DNA from: Amaranthus tricolor
Lineage: Eukaryota > Streptophyta > Magnoliopsida > Caryophyllales > Amaranthaceae
Assembly: GCF_026212465.1 (NCBI RefSeq)
Contig: NC_080056.1
Span: forward strand, 25,935,249-25,999,248
Length of the DNA: 64,000 nucleotides
Reading direction: 5' to 3'
Shown: positions 50,201-62,500 of the stretch, piece after piece
How positions within the stretch are numbered: the first letter of the stretch is position 1
How the letters are laid out: each line of letters begins with the position of its first letter
Made by a program: the position numbers and the translations under genes
Notes under the pieces: model-generated
Told to the model about the DNA's origin: nothing
What the model saw: only the letters and a program-made list of their open reading frames with translations
Databases searched by the model: none

Positions 50201-53200
50201 GCGTTTTTTAAACTTTTTTGGCACTTTCACGCTTAAAGTAGCTCAAACTTGGTTTGTTTTGCACGAAACTTGGCACACAACACTATTAGGTATGTATTAT
50301 TGTGTTGAAGTGGTTAGAATTGAAAATTATACTCATATGCTAGAAATTACCTGTTAAATAGCGATTTTAAGAGTTTTTAAGCGTTTTTGGCGTTTTTTCG
50401 CATAAAGTAGCAAAGTTGGTTTGTTTTGCACGAAACATGGCACACAACTCTATTTAATATATATTATTGTGTGGAAGTGGTTAGACTTGAAAATCATAGT
50501 CATATGCTAGAAATTACGTGTTAAGTTGCGATTTTATGCGTTTTTAAAGTTTTTTGGCACTTTTGTGCATAAAGTAGCTCAAACTTGGTTTTTTTTTGCA
50601 CGAAACATGGCACACAACACTATTTGGTATGTATTATTGTGTTGAAGTGGTTAGAATTGAAAATCATAGTCAAATGCTGGAAATTACGTGTAAAGTTGCG
50701 ATTTTCTGGGCTTTTAAGCATTTTTTGCACTTGTTGCGCATAAAGTAGCTCAAACTTGGTTTGTTTTGCACGAAATTTGGCACGCAACACTATTTGGTAT
50801 ATATTATTGTGTTGAAGTGGTTAGAATTGAAAATCATACTCATATGCTAGAAATTACGTGTTAAGTTGCGATTTTATGGGTTTTTAAGTGTTTTTTGGCG
50901 TTTTTGCGCATAAAGTAGATGAAACTTGGTTTGTTTTGCACGAAACTTAGGACACAACTCTATTTAATATATATTTATTGTGTGGAAGTGGTTAGAATTG
51001 AAAATCATAGTCATATGCTAGAAATTACGTGTTAAGTTGCGATTTTAAAGGTTTTTAACCATTTTTGGCACATTTGCGCATAAAATAGCTAAAACTTGGT
51101 TTGTTTTGCACGAAACTTGGCACACAACACTATTTGGTATATATTATTGTTTTGAAGTGGTTAGAATTGAAAATCTTACTCATATGTTAGAAATTACTTG
51201 TTAAGTTGAAATTTTATGGGGTTTTTAAGCTTTTTTTGGCACTTTCACGCATAAAGTAGCTCAAAGTTGGTTTGTTTTCCACGAAACTTGGCACACAAAA
51301 CTATTTGGTATGTATTATTGTGTTGAAGTGGTTATAATTGAAAGTCATTCTCATATGCTAGAAATTACGTGTTAAGTTGCGATTTTAAGAGTTTTTAAGC
51401 GTTTCTAGCACTTTTGCGCATAAAGTAGCTCAAACCTGGTTTGTTTTGCATGGAACTTGGTACACAACACTATTTGGTATATATTATTGTGTTGAAGTGG
51501 TTAGAATTGAAAATCATAGTCAAATGCTAGAAATTACGTGTTAAGTTGCGATTTTCTGGGTTTTTAAGCATTTTTTGCACTTTTGCGCATAAAGTAGCTC
51601 AAACTTGGTTTGTTTTGCACGAAATTTGGCACGCAACACTATTTGGTATATATTATTGTGTTGAAGTGGTTAGAATTGAAAATCATACTCATATGCTAGA
51701 AAATTACGTGTTAAGTTGCGATTTTATGGGTTTTTAAGTGTTTTTGGCGTTTTTGCGCATAAAGTAGATGAAACTTGGTTTGTTTTGCACGAAACTTAGG
51801 ACACAACTCTATTTAATATATATTATTGTGTGGAAGTGGTTAGAATTGAAATCATAGTCATATGCTAGAAATTACGTGTTAAGTTGCGATTTTTAAAGGT
51901 TTTTAACCATTTTTGGCACATTTGCGCATAAAATAGCTAAAACTTGGTTTGTTTTGCACGAAACTTGGCACACAACACTATTTGGTATATATTATTGTTT
52001 TGAAGTGGTTAGAATTGAAAATCTTACTCATATGTTAGAAATTACTTGTTAAGTTGCAATTTTATGGGTTTTTAAGCTTTTTTGGCACTTTCACGCATAA
52101 AGTAGCTCAAAGTTGGTTTGTTTTCCACGAAACTTGGCACACAAAACTATTTGGTATGTATTATTGTGTTGAAGTGGTTATAATTGAAAATCATTCTCAT
52201 ATGCTAGAAATTACGTGTTTAAGTTGCGATTTTAAGAGTTTTAAGCGTTTTTCGCAGTTTTGCGCATAAAGTAGCTCAAACTTGGTTTGTTTTGCATGGA
52301 ACTTGGTACACAACACTATTTGGTATATATTATTGTGTTGAAGTGGTTAGAATTGAAAATTATAGTCAAATGCTAGAACTTACGTGTTAAGTTGCGATTT
52401 TCTAGGTTTTTTAGCATTTTTAGCACTTTAGCGCATAAAGTAGCTCAAACTTGGTTTGTTTTGCACGAATTTGGCACGCAACACTATTTGGTATATATTA
52501 TTGTGTTGAAGTGGTTAGAATTGAAAATCATACTCATATGCTAGAAATTACGTGGTTAAGTTGCGATTTTATGGGTATTTAAGTGTTTTTGGCGTTTTTG
52601 CGCATAAAGTAGTTCAAACTTGGTTTGTTTTGCATGAAACTAGGCACACAACTCTATTAAATATATATTATTGTGTGGAAGTGGTTAGAATTGAAAATCA
52701 TAGTTATATGCTTGAAATTACGTGTTAAGTTGCGATTTTATGCGTTTTTAAACTTTTTTTGCACTTTCACGCTTAAAGTAGCTCAAACTTGGTTTGTTTT
52801 GCACGAAACTTGGCACACAACACTATTCGGTATATATTATTGTGTTGAATTGGTTAGAATTGAAAATCATACTCATATGCTAGAAATTACGTGTTAAGTT
52901 GCGATTTTATGGGTTTTTTAAGTGTTTTTGGCGTTTTTGCGCATAAAGTAGCTCAAACTTGGTTTGTTTTGCATGAAACTAGGCACACAACTCTATTAAA
53001 TATATATTATTGTGTGGAAGTGGTTAGAATTGAAAATCATAGTCATAGTCTTGAAATTACGTGTTAAGTTGCGATTTTATACGTTTTTAAACTTTTTTTG
53101 CACTTTCACGCTTAAAGAGCTCAAACTTGGTTTGTTTTGCACGAAACTTGGCACACAACACTATTTGGTATATATTATTGTGTTGAAGTGGTTAGAATTG

Positions 53201-53404
53201 AAAATCATACTTATATGCTAGAAATTACGTGTTAAGTTGCGATTTTATGGGTTTTTAAGCATTTTTAGCACTTTTGCGCATAAAGTAGTTCAAACTTTGT
53301 TTGTTTTGCACGAAATTTGGCACGCAACACTATTTGGTATATATTTTTGTGTTGAAGTGGTTAGAATTGAAAATCATACTCATATGCTAGAAATTACGTG
53401 TTAA
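41235..53404 (+). repeat. Composite array: 9-monomer module alternating with runs of the 5-mer unit
   Basis: A module marked by TATGGGTATTTAAGTG, AAACTAGGCACACAAC with CTATTAAATATATA, and CATAGTCATAGTCTTG starts near 41235, 45460, 49180 and 52560. The GTGTGGAAG markers lie at 41339, 45564, 49284 and 52673, that is 25, 22 and 20 monomers apart. Runs of the 5-mer separate the modules: 16 monomers at about 42720-45450 and 11 at about 50700-52560, a difference of exactly one 5-mer. The interval from 45460 to 49180 is rearranged, with a partial module, monomers like those at 35.5 kb, a short 5-mer run and a repeated module tail (47640-48150). The last module is cut by the gap. Confidence 0.85.
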
Positions 53405-53504
53405 NNNNNNNNNNNNNNNNNNNNNNNNNNNNNNNNNNNNNNNNNNNNNNNNNNNNNNNNNNNNNNNNNNNNNNNNNNNNNNNNNNNNNNNNNNNNNNNN
53501 NNNN
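53405..53504. other. Assembly gap of exactly 100 N
   Basis: One hundred N separate forward satellite on the left from reverse satellite on the right. A round 100 is a conventional placeholder for a gap of unknown size between scaffolded contigs, so neither the true distance nor the relative orientation of the two sides is established by the sequence. Confidence 0.98.
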
Positions 53505-56500
53505 TGCAACTTAACACGTAATTTCTAGCATATGACAATGATTTTCAATTCTAACCACTTCCACACAATAATATATATAAAATAGAGTTTTGTGCCAAGT
53601 TTCGTGCAAAACAAACCAAGTTTCAGCTACTTTATGGGCAAAAACGCCAAAAACACTTAAAAACCCATAAAATCGCAACTTAACACGTAATTTCTAGCAT
53701 ATGAGTATGATTTTCAATTCTAACCACTTCAGCACAATAATATATACCAAAATAGTGTTGCGTGCCAAATTTCGTGCAAAACAAACCAAGTTTGAGCTAC
53801 TTTATGCGCAAAAGTGTTAAAAAACGCTTAAAAACTCTTAAAATCGCAACTTAACACGTAATTTCTAGCATATGAGAATGATTTTAAATTATAACCACTT
53901 CAACACAATAATACATACCAAATAGTGTTGTGTGCCAAGCTTCGTGCAAAACAAACCAACTTTGAGCTACTTTATGCGTGAAAGTGCCAAAAAAGCTTAA
54001 AACCCATAAAATCACAACTTAACATGTAATTTCTAGCATATGAGTATGATTTTAAAATCTAACCACTTCAACACAATAATATATACCAAATAGTGTTGTG
54101 TGCCATGTTTCGTGCAAAACAAACCAAGTTTGTGCTACTTTATGCGTGAAACTGCCAAAAAAGTTTAAAAAACGCATAAAATCGCAACTTAACACTTAAT
54201 TTCTAGCATATGACTATGATTTTCAATTCTAACCACTTCCACACAATAATATATATTAAATAGAGTTGTGTGCCAAGTTTCGTGCAAAACAAACCAAGTT
54301 TGCTACTTTATGCGAAAAACGCCAAAAATGCTTAAAAACTCTTAAAATCGCAATTTAACACATAATTTCTAGCATATGAGTATGATTTTAAATTCTAACT
54401 ACTTCAACACAATAATACATACCAAATAGTGTTGTGTGCCAAGTTTCGTGCAAAACAAACCAAGTGTGAGCTACTTTATGCACAAAAGTGCCAAAAACGC
54501 TTAAAAACCCATAAAATCGCAACTTAACAAGTAATTTCTAGCATATGAGTATGATTTTTAATTCTAACCACTTCAACACAATAATACATACCAAATAGTG
54601 TTGTGTGCCAAGTTTCGTGCAAAACAAACCAAGTTTGAGCTACTTTAAGCGTGAAAGTGCCAAAAAAGTTTAAAAAACACATAAATCGCAACTTAACACG
54701 TAATTTCTAGCATATGACTATGATTTTAATTTCTAACCACTTTATATATTAAATAGAGTTGTGTGCCAAGTTTCGTGCCAAACAAACCAAGTTTGCTACT
54801 TTATGCGAAAAACGCCAAAAGCGCTTAAAAACTCTTAAAATCGCAATTAAACACGTAATTTCTAGCATATGAGTATGATTTACAATTCTAACCACTTCAA
54901 CACAATAATATATACCAAATAGTGGTGTGTGCCAAGATTCGTGCAAAACAAACCAAGTTTGAGCTACTTTATGCGTGAAAGGGCCAAAAAAGTTTAAAAA
55001 CGCATAAAATCGCAACTTAACACGTAATTTTTAACATATGACTATGATTTTCAATTCTAACCACTTCAACACAATAATACATACCAAATAGTGTTATGTG
55101 CCAAGTTTCGTGCAAAACAAACCAAGTTTGAGCTACTTTATGCACAAAAGTGCCAAAAATGCTTAAAAAACCCATAAAATCGCAACTTAACAAGTAATTT
55201 CTAGCATATGAGTATGATTTTCAATTCTAACCACTTCAACCCAATAATACATACCAAATAGTGTTGTGTGCCAAGTTTCGTGCAAAACAAACCAAGTTTG
55301 AGCTACTTTAAGCGTGAAAGTGCCAAAAAAGTTTAAAAACGCATAAAATTGCAACTTAACACGTAATTTCTAGCATATGACTATGATTTTCAATTCTAAC
55401 CACTTCCACACAATAATATATATAAAATAGAGTTTTGTGCAGAGTTTCGTGCAAAACAAACCAAGTTTCAGCTACTTTATGGGCAAAAACGCCAAAAACA
55501 CTTAAGAACCCATAAAATCGCAACTTAACGCGTAATTTCTAGCATATGACTATGATTTTCGATTCTAACCACTTCAACACAATAATATATACCAAATAGT
55601 GTTGCGTGCCAAATTTCGTGCAAAACAAACCAAGTTTGAGCTACTTTATGCGCAAAAGTGCTAAAAACGCTCAAAACCCAAAAAATAGCAACTTAACACG
55701 TAATTTCTAGCATTTGACTATGATTTTCAATTCTAACCACTTCAACACAATAATATATACCAAATAGTGGTGTGTGCCAAGATTCGTGCAAAACAAACCA
55801 AGTTTGAGCTACTTTATGCGTGAAAGTGCCAAAAAAGTTTAAAAACGCATAAAATCGCAACTTAACACGTAATTTTTAACATATGACTATGATTTTCAAT
55901 TCTAACCACTTCCACACAATAATATATATTAAATAGAGTTGTGTGCCAAGTTTCGTGCAAATTAAACCAAGTTTGCTACTTTATGCGAAAAACGCCAAAA
56001 ACGCTTAAAAACTCTTAAAATCGCAATTTAACACGTAATTTCTAGCATATGAGTATGATTTTCAATTCTAACTACTTCAACACAATAATACATACCAAAT
56101 AGTGTTGTGTGCCAAGTTTCGTGCAAAACAAACCAAGTTTGAGCTACTATATGCACAAAAGTGCCAAAAACGCTTAAAAACCCATAAAATCGCAACTTAA
56201 CAAGTAATTTCTAGCATATGAGTATGATTTTCAATTCTAACCACTTCAACACAATAATACATACCAAATTGTGTTGTGTGCCAAGTTTCGTGCAAGACAA
56301 ACCAAGTTGGAGCTACTTTATGCGTGAAAGTGCCAAAAAAGTTTAAAAACACATAAAATCGCAACTTAACACGTAATTTCTAGCATATGACTATAATTTT
56401 TCTAACCACTTCCACACAATAATATATATTAAATAGAGTTTTGTGCCAAGTTTCGTGCAAAACAAACCAAGTTTCAGCTACTTTATGCGCAAAAACGCCA

Positions 56501-59500
56501 AAAACACTTAAGAACCCAAAAAATCGCAACTTAACGCGTAATTTCTAGCATATGACTATGATTTTCGATTCTAACCACTTCAACACAATAATATATACCA
56601 AATAGTGTTGCGTGCCAAATTTCGTGCAAAACAAGCCAAGTTTGGGCTAATTTATGCACAAAAGTGCTAAAAACGCTCAAAACCCAAAAAATAGCAACTT
56701 AACACGTAATTTCTATCATTTGACTATGATTTTCAATTCTAACCACTTCAACACAATAATATATACCAAATAGTGGTGTGTGCCAAGATTCGTGCAAAAC
56801 AAACCAAGTTTGAGCTACTTTATGCGTGAAAGTGCCAAAAAAAGTTTAAAAACGCATAAAATCGCAACTTAACACGTAATTTTTAACATATGACTATGAT
56901 TTTCAATTCTAACCACTTCCACACAATAATATATATTAAATAGAGTTGTGTGCCAAGTTTCGTGCAAATTAAACCAAGTTTGCTACTTTATGCGAAAAAC
57001 GCCAAAAACGCTTAAAAACTCTTAAAATCGCAATTTAACACGTAATTTCTAGCATATGAGTATGATTTTCAATTCTAACTACTTCAACACAATAATACAT
57101 ACCAAATAGTGTTGTGTGCCAAGTTTCGTGCAAAACAAACCAAGTTTGAGCTACTTTATGCACAAAAGTGCCAAAAAACGCTTAAAAACCCATAAAATCG
57201 CAACTTAACAAGTAATTTCTAGCATATGAGTATGATTTTTAATTCTAACCACTTCAACACAATAATACATACCAAATAGTGTTGTGTGCCAAGTTTCGTG
57301 CAAAACAAACCAAGTTTGAGCTACTTTAAGCGTGAAAGTGCCAAAAAAGTTTAAAAACACATAAAATCGCAACTTAAACAAGTAATTTCTAGCATATGAG
57401 TATGATTTTCAATTCTAACCACTTCAACCCAATAATACATACCAAATAGTGTTGTGTGCCAAGTTTCGTGCAAAACAAACCAAGTTTTGAGCTACTTTAA
57501 GCGTGAAAGTGCCAAAAAAGTTTAAAAACGCATAAAATTGCAACTTAACACGTAATTTCTAGCATATGACTATGATTTTCAATTCTAACCACTTCCACAC
57601 AATAATATATATAAAATAGAGTTTTGTGCAGAGTTTCGTGCAAAACAAACCAAGTTTCAGCTACTTTATGGGCAAAAACGCCAAAAACACTTAAGAACCC
57701 ATAAAATCGCAACTTAACGCGTAATTTCTAGCATATGACTATGATTTTCGATTCTAACCACTTCAACACAATAATATATACCAAATAGTGTTGCGTGCCA
57801 AATTTCGTGCAAAACAAACCAAGTTTGAGCTACTTTATGCGCAAAAGTGCTAAAAACGCTCAAAACCCAAAAAATAGCAACTTAACACGTAATTTCTAGC
57901 ATTTGACTATGATTTTCAATTCTAACCACTTCAACACAATAATATATACCAAATAGTGGTGTGTGCCAAGATTCGTGCAAAACAAACCAAGTTTGAGCTA
58001 CTTTATGCGTGAAAGTGCCAAAAAAGTTTAAAAACGCATAAAATCGCAACTTAACACGTAATTTTTAACATATGACTATGATTTTCAATTCTAACCACTT
58101 CCACACAATAATATATATTAAATAGAGTTGTGTGCCAAGTTTCGTGCAAATTAAACCAAGTTTGCTACTTTATGCGAAAAAACGCCAAAAACGCTTAAAA
58201 ACTCTTAAAATCGCAATTTAACACGTAATTTCTAGCATATGAGTATGATTTTTCAATTCTAACTACTTCAACACAATAATACATACCAAATAGTGTTGTG
58301 TGCCAAGTTTCGTGCAAAACAAACCAAGTTTGAGCTACTATATGCACAAAAGTGCCAAAAACGCTTAAAAACCCATAAAATCGCAACTTAACAAGTAATT
58401 TCTAGCATATGAGTATGATTTTCAATTCTAACCACTTCCAACACAATAATACATACCAAATAGTGTTGTGTGCCAAGTTTCGTGCAAGACAAACCAAGTT
58501 GGAGCTACTTTATGCGTGAAAGTGCCAAAAAAGTTTAAAAACACATAAAATCGCAACTTAACACGTAATTTCTAGCATATGACTATAATTTTTCTAACCA
58601 CTTCCACACAATAATATATATTAAATAGAGTTTTGTGCCAAGTTTCGTGCAAAACAAACCAAGTTTCAGCTACTTTATGCGCAAAAACGCCAAAAACACT
58701 TAAGAACCCATAAAATCGCAACTTAACGCGTAATTTCTAGCATATGACTATGATTTTCGATTCTAACCACTTCAACACAATAATATATACCAAATAGTGT
58801 TGCGTGCCAAATTTCGTGCAAAACAAGCCAAGTTTGGGCTAATTTATGCACAAAAGTGCTAAAAAACGCTCAAAACCCAAAAAATAGCAACTTAACACGT
58901 AATTTCTATCATTTGACTATGATTTTCAATTCTAACTACTTCAACACAATAATACATACCAAATAGTGTTGTGTGCAAAGTTTCGTGCAAAACAAACCAA
59001 GTTTGAGCTACTTTATGCACAAAAGTGCCAAAAACGCTTAAAAACCCATAAAATCGCAACTTAACAAGTAATTTCTAGCATATGAGTATGATTTTCAATT
59101 CTAACCACTTCAACACAATAATACATACCAAATAGTGTTGCTGTGCCAAGTTTCGTGCAAGACAAACCAAGTTGGAGCTACTTTATGCGTGAAAGTGCCA
59201 AAAAAGTTTAAAAACACATAAAATCGCAACTTAACACGTAATTTCTAGCATATGACTATAATTTTTCTAACCACTTCCACACAATAATATATATTAAATA
59301 GAGTTTTGTGCCAAGTTTCGTGCAAAACAAACCAAGTTTCAGCTACTTTATGCGCAAAAACGCCAAAAACACTTAAGAACCCATAAATCGCAACTTAACG
59401 CGTAATTTCTAGCATATGACTATGATTTTCGATTCTAACCACTTCAACACAATAATATATACCAAATAGTGTTGCGTGCCAAATTTCGTGCAAAACAAAA

Positions 59501-62500
59501 CCAAGTTTGAGCTACTTTATGCGCAAAAGTGCTAAAAACGCTCAAAACCAAAAAATAGCAACTTAACACGTAATTTCTAGCATTTGACTATGATTTTCAA
59601 TTCTAACCACTTCAACACAATAATATATACCAAATAGTGGTGTGTGCCAAGATTCGTGCAAAACAAACCAAGTTTGAGCTACTTTATGCGTGAAAGTGCC
59701 AAAAAAGTTTAAAAACGCATAAAATCGCAACTTAACACTTAATTTTTAACATATGACTATGATTTTCAATTCTAACCACTTCCACACAATAATATATATT
59801 AAATAGAGTTGTGTGCCAAGTTTCGTGCAAATTAAACCAAGTTTGCTACTTTATGCGAAAAAACGCCAAAAACGCTTAAAAACTCTTAAAATCGCAATTT
59901 AACACGTAATTTCTAGCATATGAGTATGATTTTCAATTCTAACTACTTCAACACAATAATACATACCAAATAGTGTTGTGTGCCAAGTTTCGTGCAAAAC
60001 AAACCAAGTTTGAGCTACTTTATGCACAAAAGTGCCAAAAACGCTTAAAAACCCATAAAATCGCAACTTAACAAGTAATTTCTAGCATATGAGTATGATT
60101 TTTAATTCTAACCACTTCAACACAATAATACATACCAAATAGTGTTGTGTGCCAAGTTTTCGTGCAAATACAAACCAAGTTTGAGCTACTTTAAGCGTGA
60201 AAGTGCCAAAAAGTTTAAAAACACATAAAATCGCAACTTAACACGTAATTTCTAGCATATGACTATGATTTTAATTTCTAACCACTTATATATTAAATGG
60301 AGTTGTGTGCAAGTTTCGTGCCAAACAAACCAAGTTTGCTACTTTATGCGAAAAACGCCAAAAGCGCTTAAAAACCCTTAAAATCGCAATTAAACACGTA
60401 ATTTCTAGCATATGAGTATGATTTTCAATTCTAACCACTTCAACACAATAATACATACCAAATAGTGTTGTGTGCTAAGTTTCGTGCAAAACAAACCAAG
60501 TTTGAGCTACTTTATGCACAAAAGTGCCAAAAATGCTTAAAAACCCATAAAATCGCAACTTAACAAGTAATTTCTAGCATATGAGTATGATTTTCAATTC
60601 TAACCACTTCAACCCAATAATACATACCAAATAGTGTTGTGTGCCAAGTTTCGTGCAAAACAAACCAAGTTTGAGCTACTTTAAGCGTGAAAGTGCCAAA
60701 AAAGTTTAAAAACACATAAAATCGCAACTTAACACGTAATTTCTAGCATATGACTATGATTTTAAATTCTAACCACTTCCACACAATAATATATATTAAA
60801 TAAAGTTGTGTGCCAAGTTTCGTGCCAAACAAACCAAGTTTGCTACTTTATGCGAAAAACGCCAAAAACGCTTAAAAACTCTTAAAATCGCAATTTAACA
60901 CGTAATTTCTAGCATATGAGTATGATTTTCAATTCTAACCACTTCATCACAATAATACATGCCAAATAGTGTTGTGTGCCAAATTTCGTGCAAAACAAAC
61001 CAAGTTTGAGCTACTTTATGCACAAAAGTGCCAAAAACACTTAAAAACCCATAAAATCGCAACTTAAAAAGTAATTTCAAGCATATGAGTATGATTTTCA
61101 ATTCTAACCACTTAAACACAATAATACATACCAAATAGTGTTGTCTGCCAAGTTTCGTGCAAAACAAACCAAGTTTGAGCTACTTTATGCGTGAAAGTGC
61201 CAAAAAAGTTTAAAAACGCATAAAATTGCAACTTAACACGTAATTTCTAGCATATGACAATGATTTTCAATTCTAACCACTTCCACACAATAATATATAT
61301 AAAATAGAGTTTTGTGCCAAGTTTCGTGCAAAACAAACCAAGTTTCAGCTACTTTATGGGCAAAAACGCCAAAAACACTTAAAAACCCATAAAATCGCAA
61401 CTTAACACGTAATTTCTAGCATATGAGTATGATTTTCAATTCTAACCACTTCAGCACAATAATATATACCAAATAGTGTTGCGTGCCAAATTTCGTGCAA
61501 AACAAACCAAGTTTGAGCTACTTTATGCGCAAAAGTGTTAAAAACGCTTAAAAACTCTTAAAATCGCAACTTAACACGTAATTTCTAGCATATGAGAATG
61601 ATTTTAAATTATAACCACTTCAACACAATAATACATACCAAATAGTGTTGTGTGCCAAGCTTCGTGCAAAACAAACCAACTTTGAGCTACTTTATGCGTG
61701 AAAGTGCCAAAAAAGCTTAAAACCCATAAAATCACAACTTAACATGTAATTTCTAGCATATGAGTATGATTTTAAAATCTAACCACTTCAACACAATAAT
61801 ATATACCAAATAGTGTTGTGTGCCATGTTTCGTGCAAAACAAACCAAGTTTGTGCTACTTTATGCGTGAAACTGCCAAAAAAGTTTAAAAACGCATAAAA
61901 TCGCAACTTAACACTTAATTTCTAGCATATGACTATGATTTTCAATTCTAACCACTTCCACACAATAATATATATTAAATAGAGTTGTGTGCCAAGTTTC
62001 GTGCATAACAAACCAAGTTTGCTACTTTATGCGAAAAACGCCAAAAATGCTTAAAAACTCTTAAAATCGCAATTTAACACATAATTTCTAGCATATGAGT
62101 ATGATTTTAAATTCTAACTACTTCAACACAATAATACATACCAAATAGTGTTGTGTGCCAAGTTTCGTGCAAAACAAACCAAGTGTGAGCTACTTTATGC
62201 ACAAAAGTGCCAAAAACGCTTAAAAACCCATAAAATCGCAACTTAACAAGTAATTTCTAGCATATGAGTATGATTTTTAATTCTAACCACTTCAACACAA
62301 TAATACATACCAAATAGTGTTGTGTGCCAAGTTTCGTGCAAAACAAACCAAGTTTGAGCTACTTTAAGCGTGAAAGTGCCAAAAAAGTTTAAAAACACAT
62401 AAATCGCAACTTAACACGTAATTTCTAGCATATGACTATGATTTTAATTTCTAACCACTTATATATTAAATAGAGTTGTGTGCCAAGTTTCGTGCCAAAC

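Larger units (their letters stand above)
3796..53404 (+). repeat. Satellite array, about 168-bp monomers, forward orientation (about 295 copies)
   Basis: Every stretch is built from one monomer. Taking GTTAGAATTGAAAATCATA as the start, the first monomers begin at 3796, 3965, 4134, 4301, 4469, 4635, 4804 and 4970, with spacings of 166-169 bp. All are head to tail. The most constant part is TTTGTTTTGCACGAAACTTG. Two common subtypes differ at linked sites. Type A has CAACACTATTTGG and GTGTTGAAG. Type B has CAACTCTATTTAA and GTGTGGAAG. A further variant has TAGCAAAC where others have TAGCTCAAAC, which explains the 166-bp lengths. G+C is about one third. The array has no gene or other inserted element. 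Length and organisation fit a plant centromeric or pericentromeric satellite, but the family is not one I can name. Confidence 0.97.

Noticed and set aside
5685..53221. Dozens of open frames of 63-108 codons on the plus strand of the satellite
   Set aside because: They recur at monomer spacing, translate the repeat itself, and begin at TTG or GTG rather than ATG. Variation between copies shows no sign of protein-level constraint. The frame is simply free of stops over much of the monomer.
53300..53620. A simple palindrome or hairpin centred on the gap
   Set aside because: The monomers on the two sides belong to different variant groups and do not mirror each other in order.
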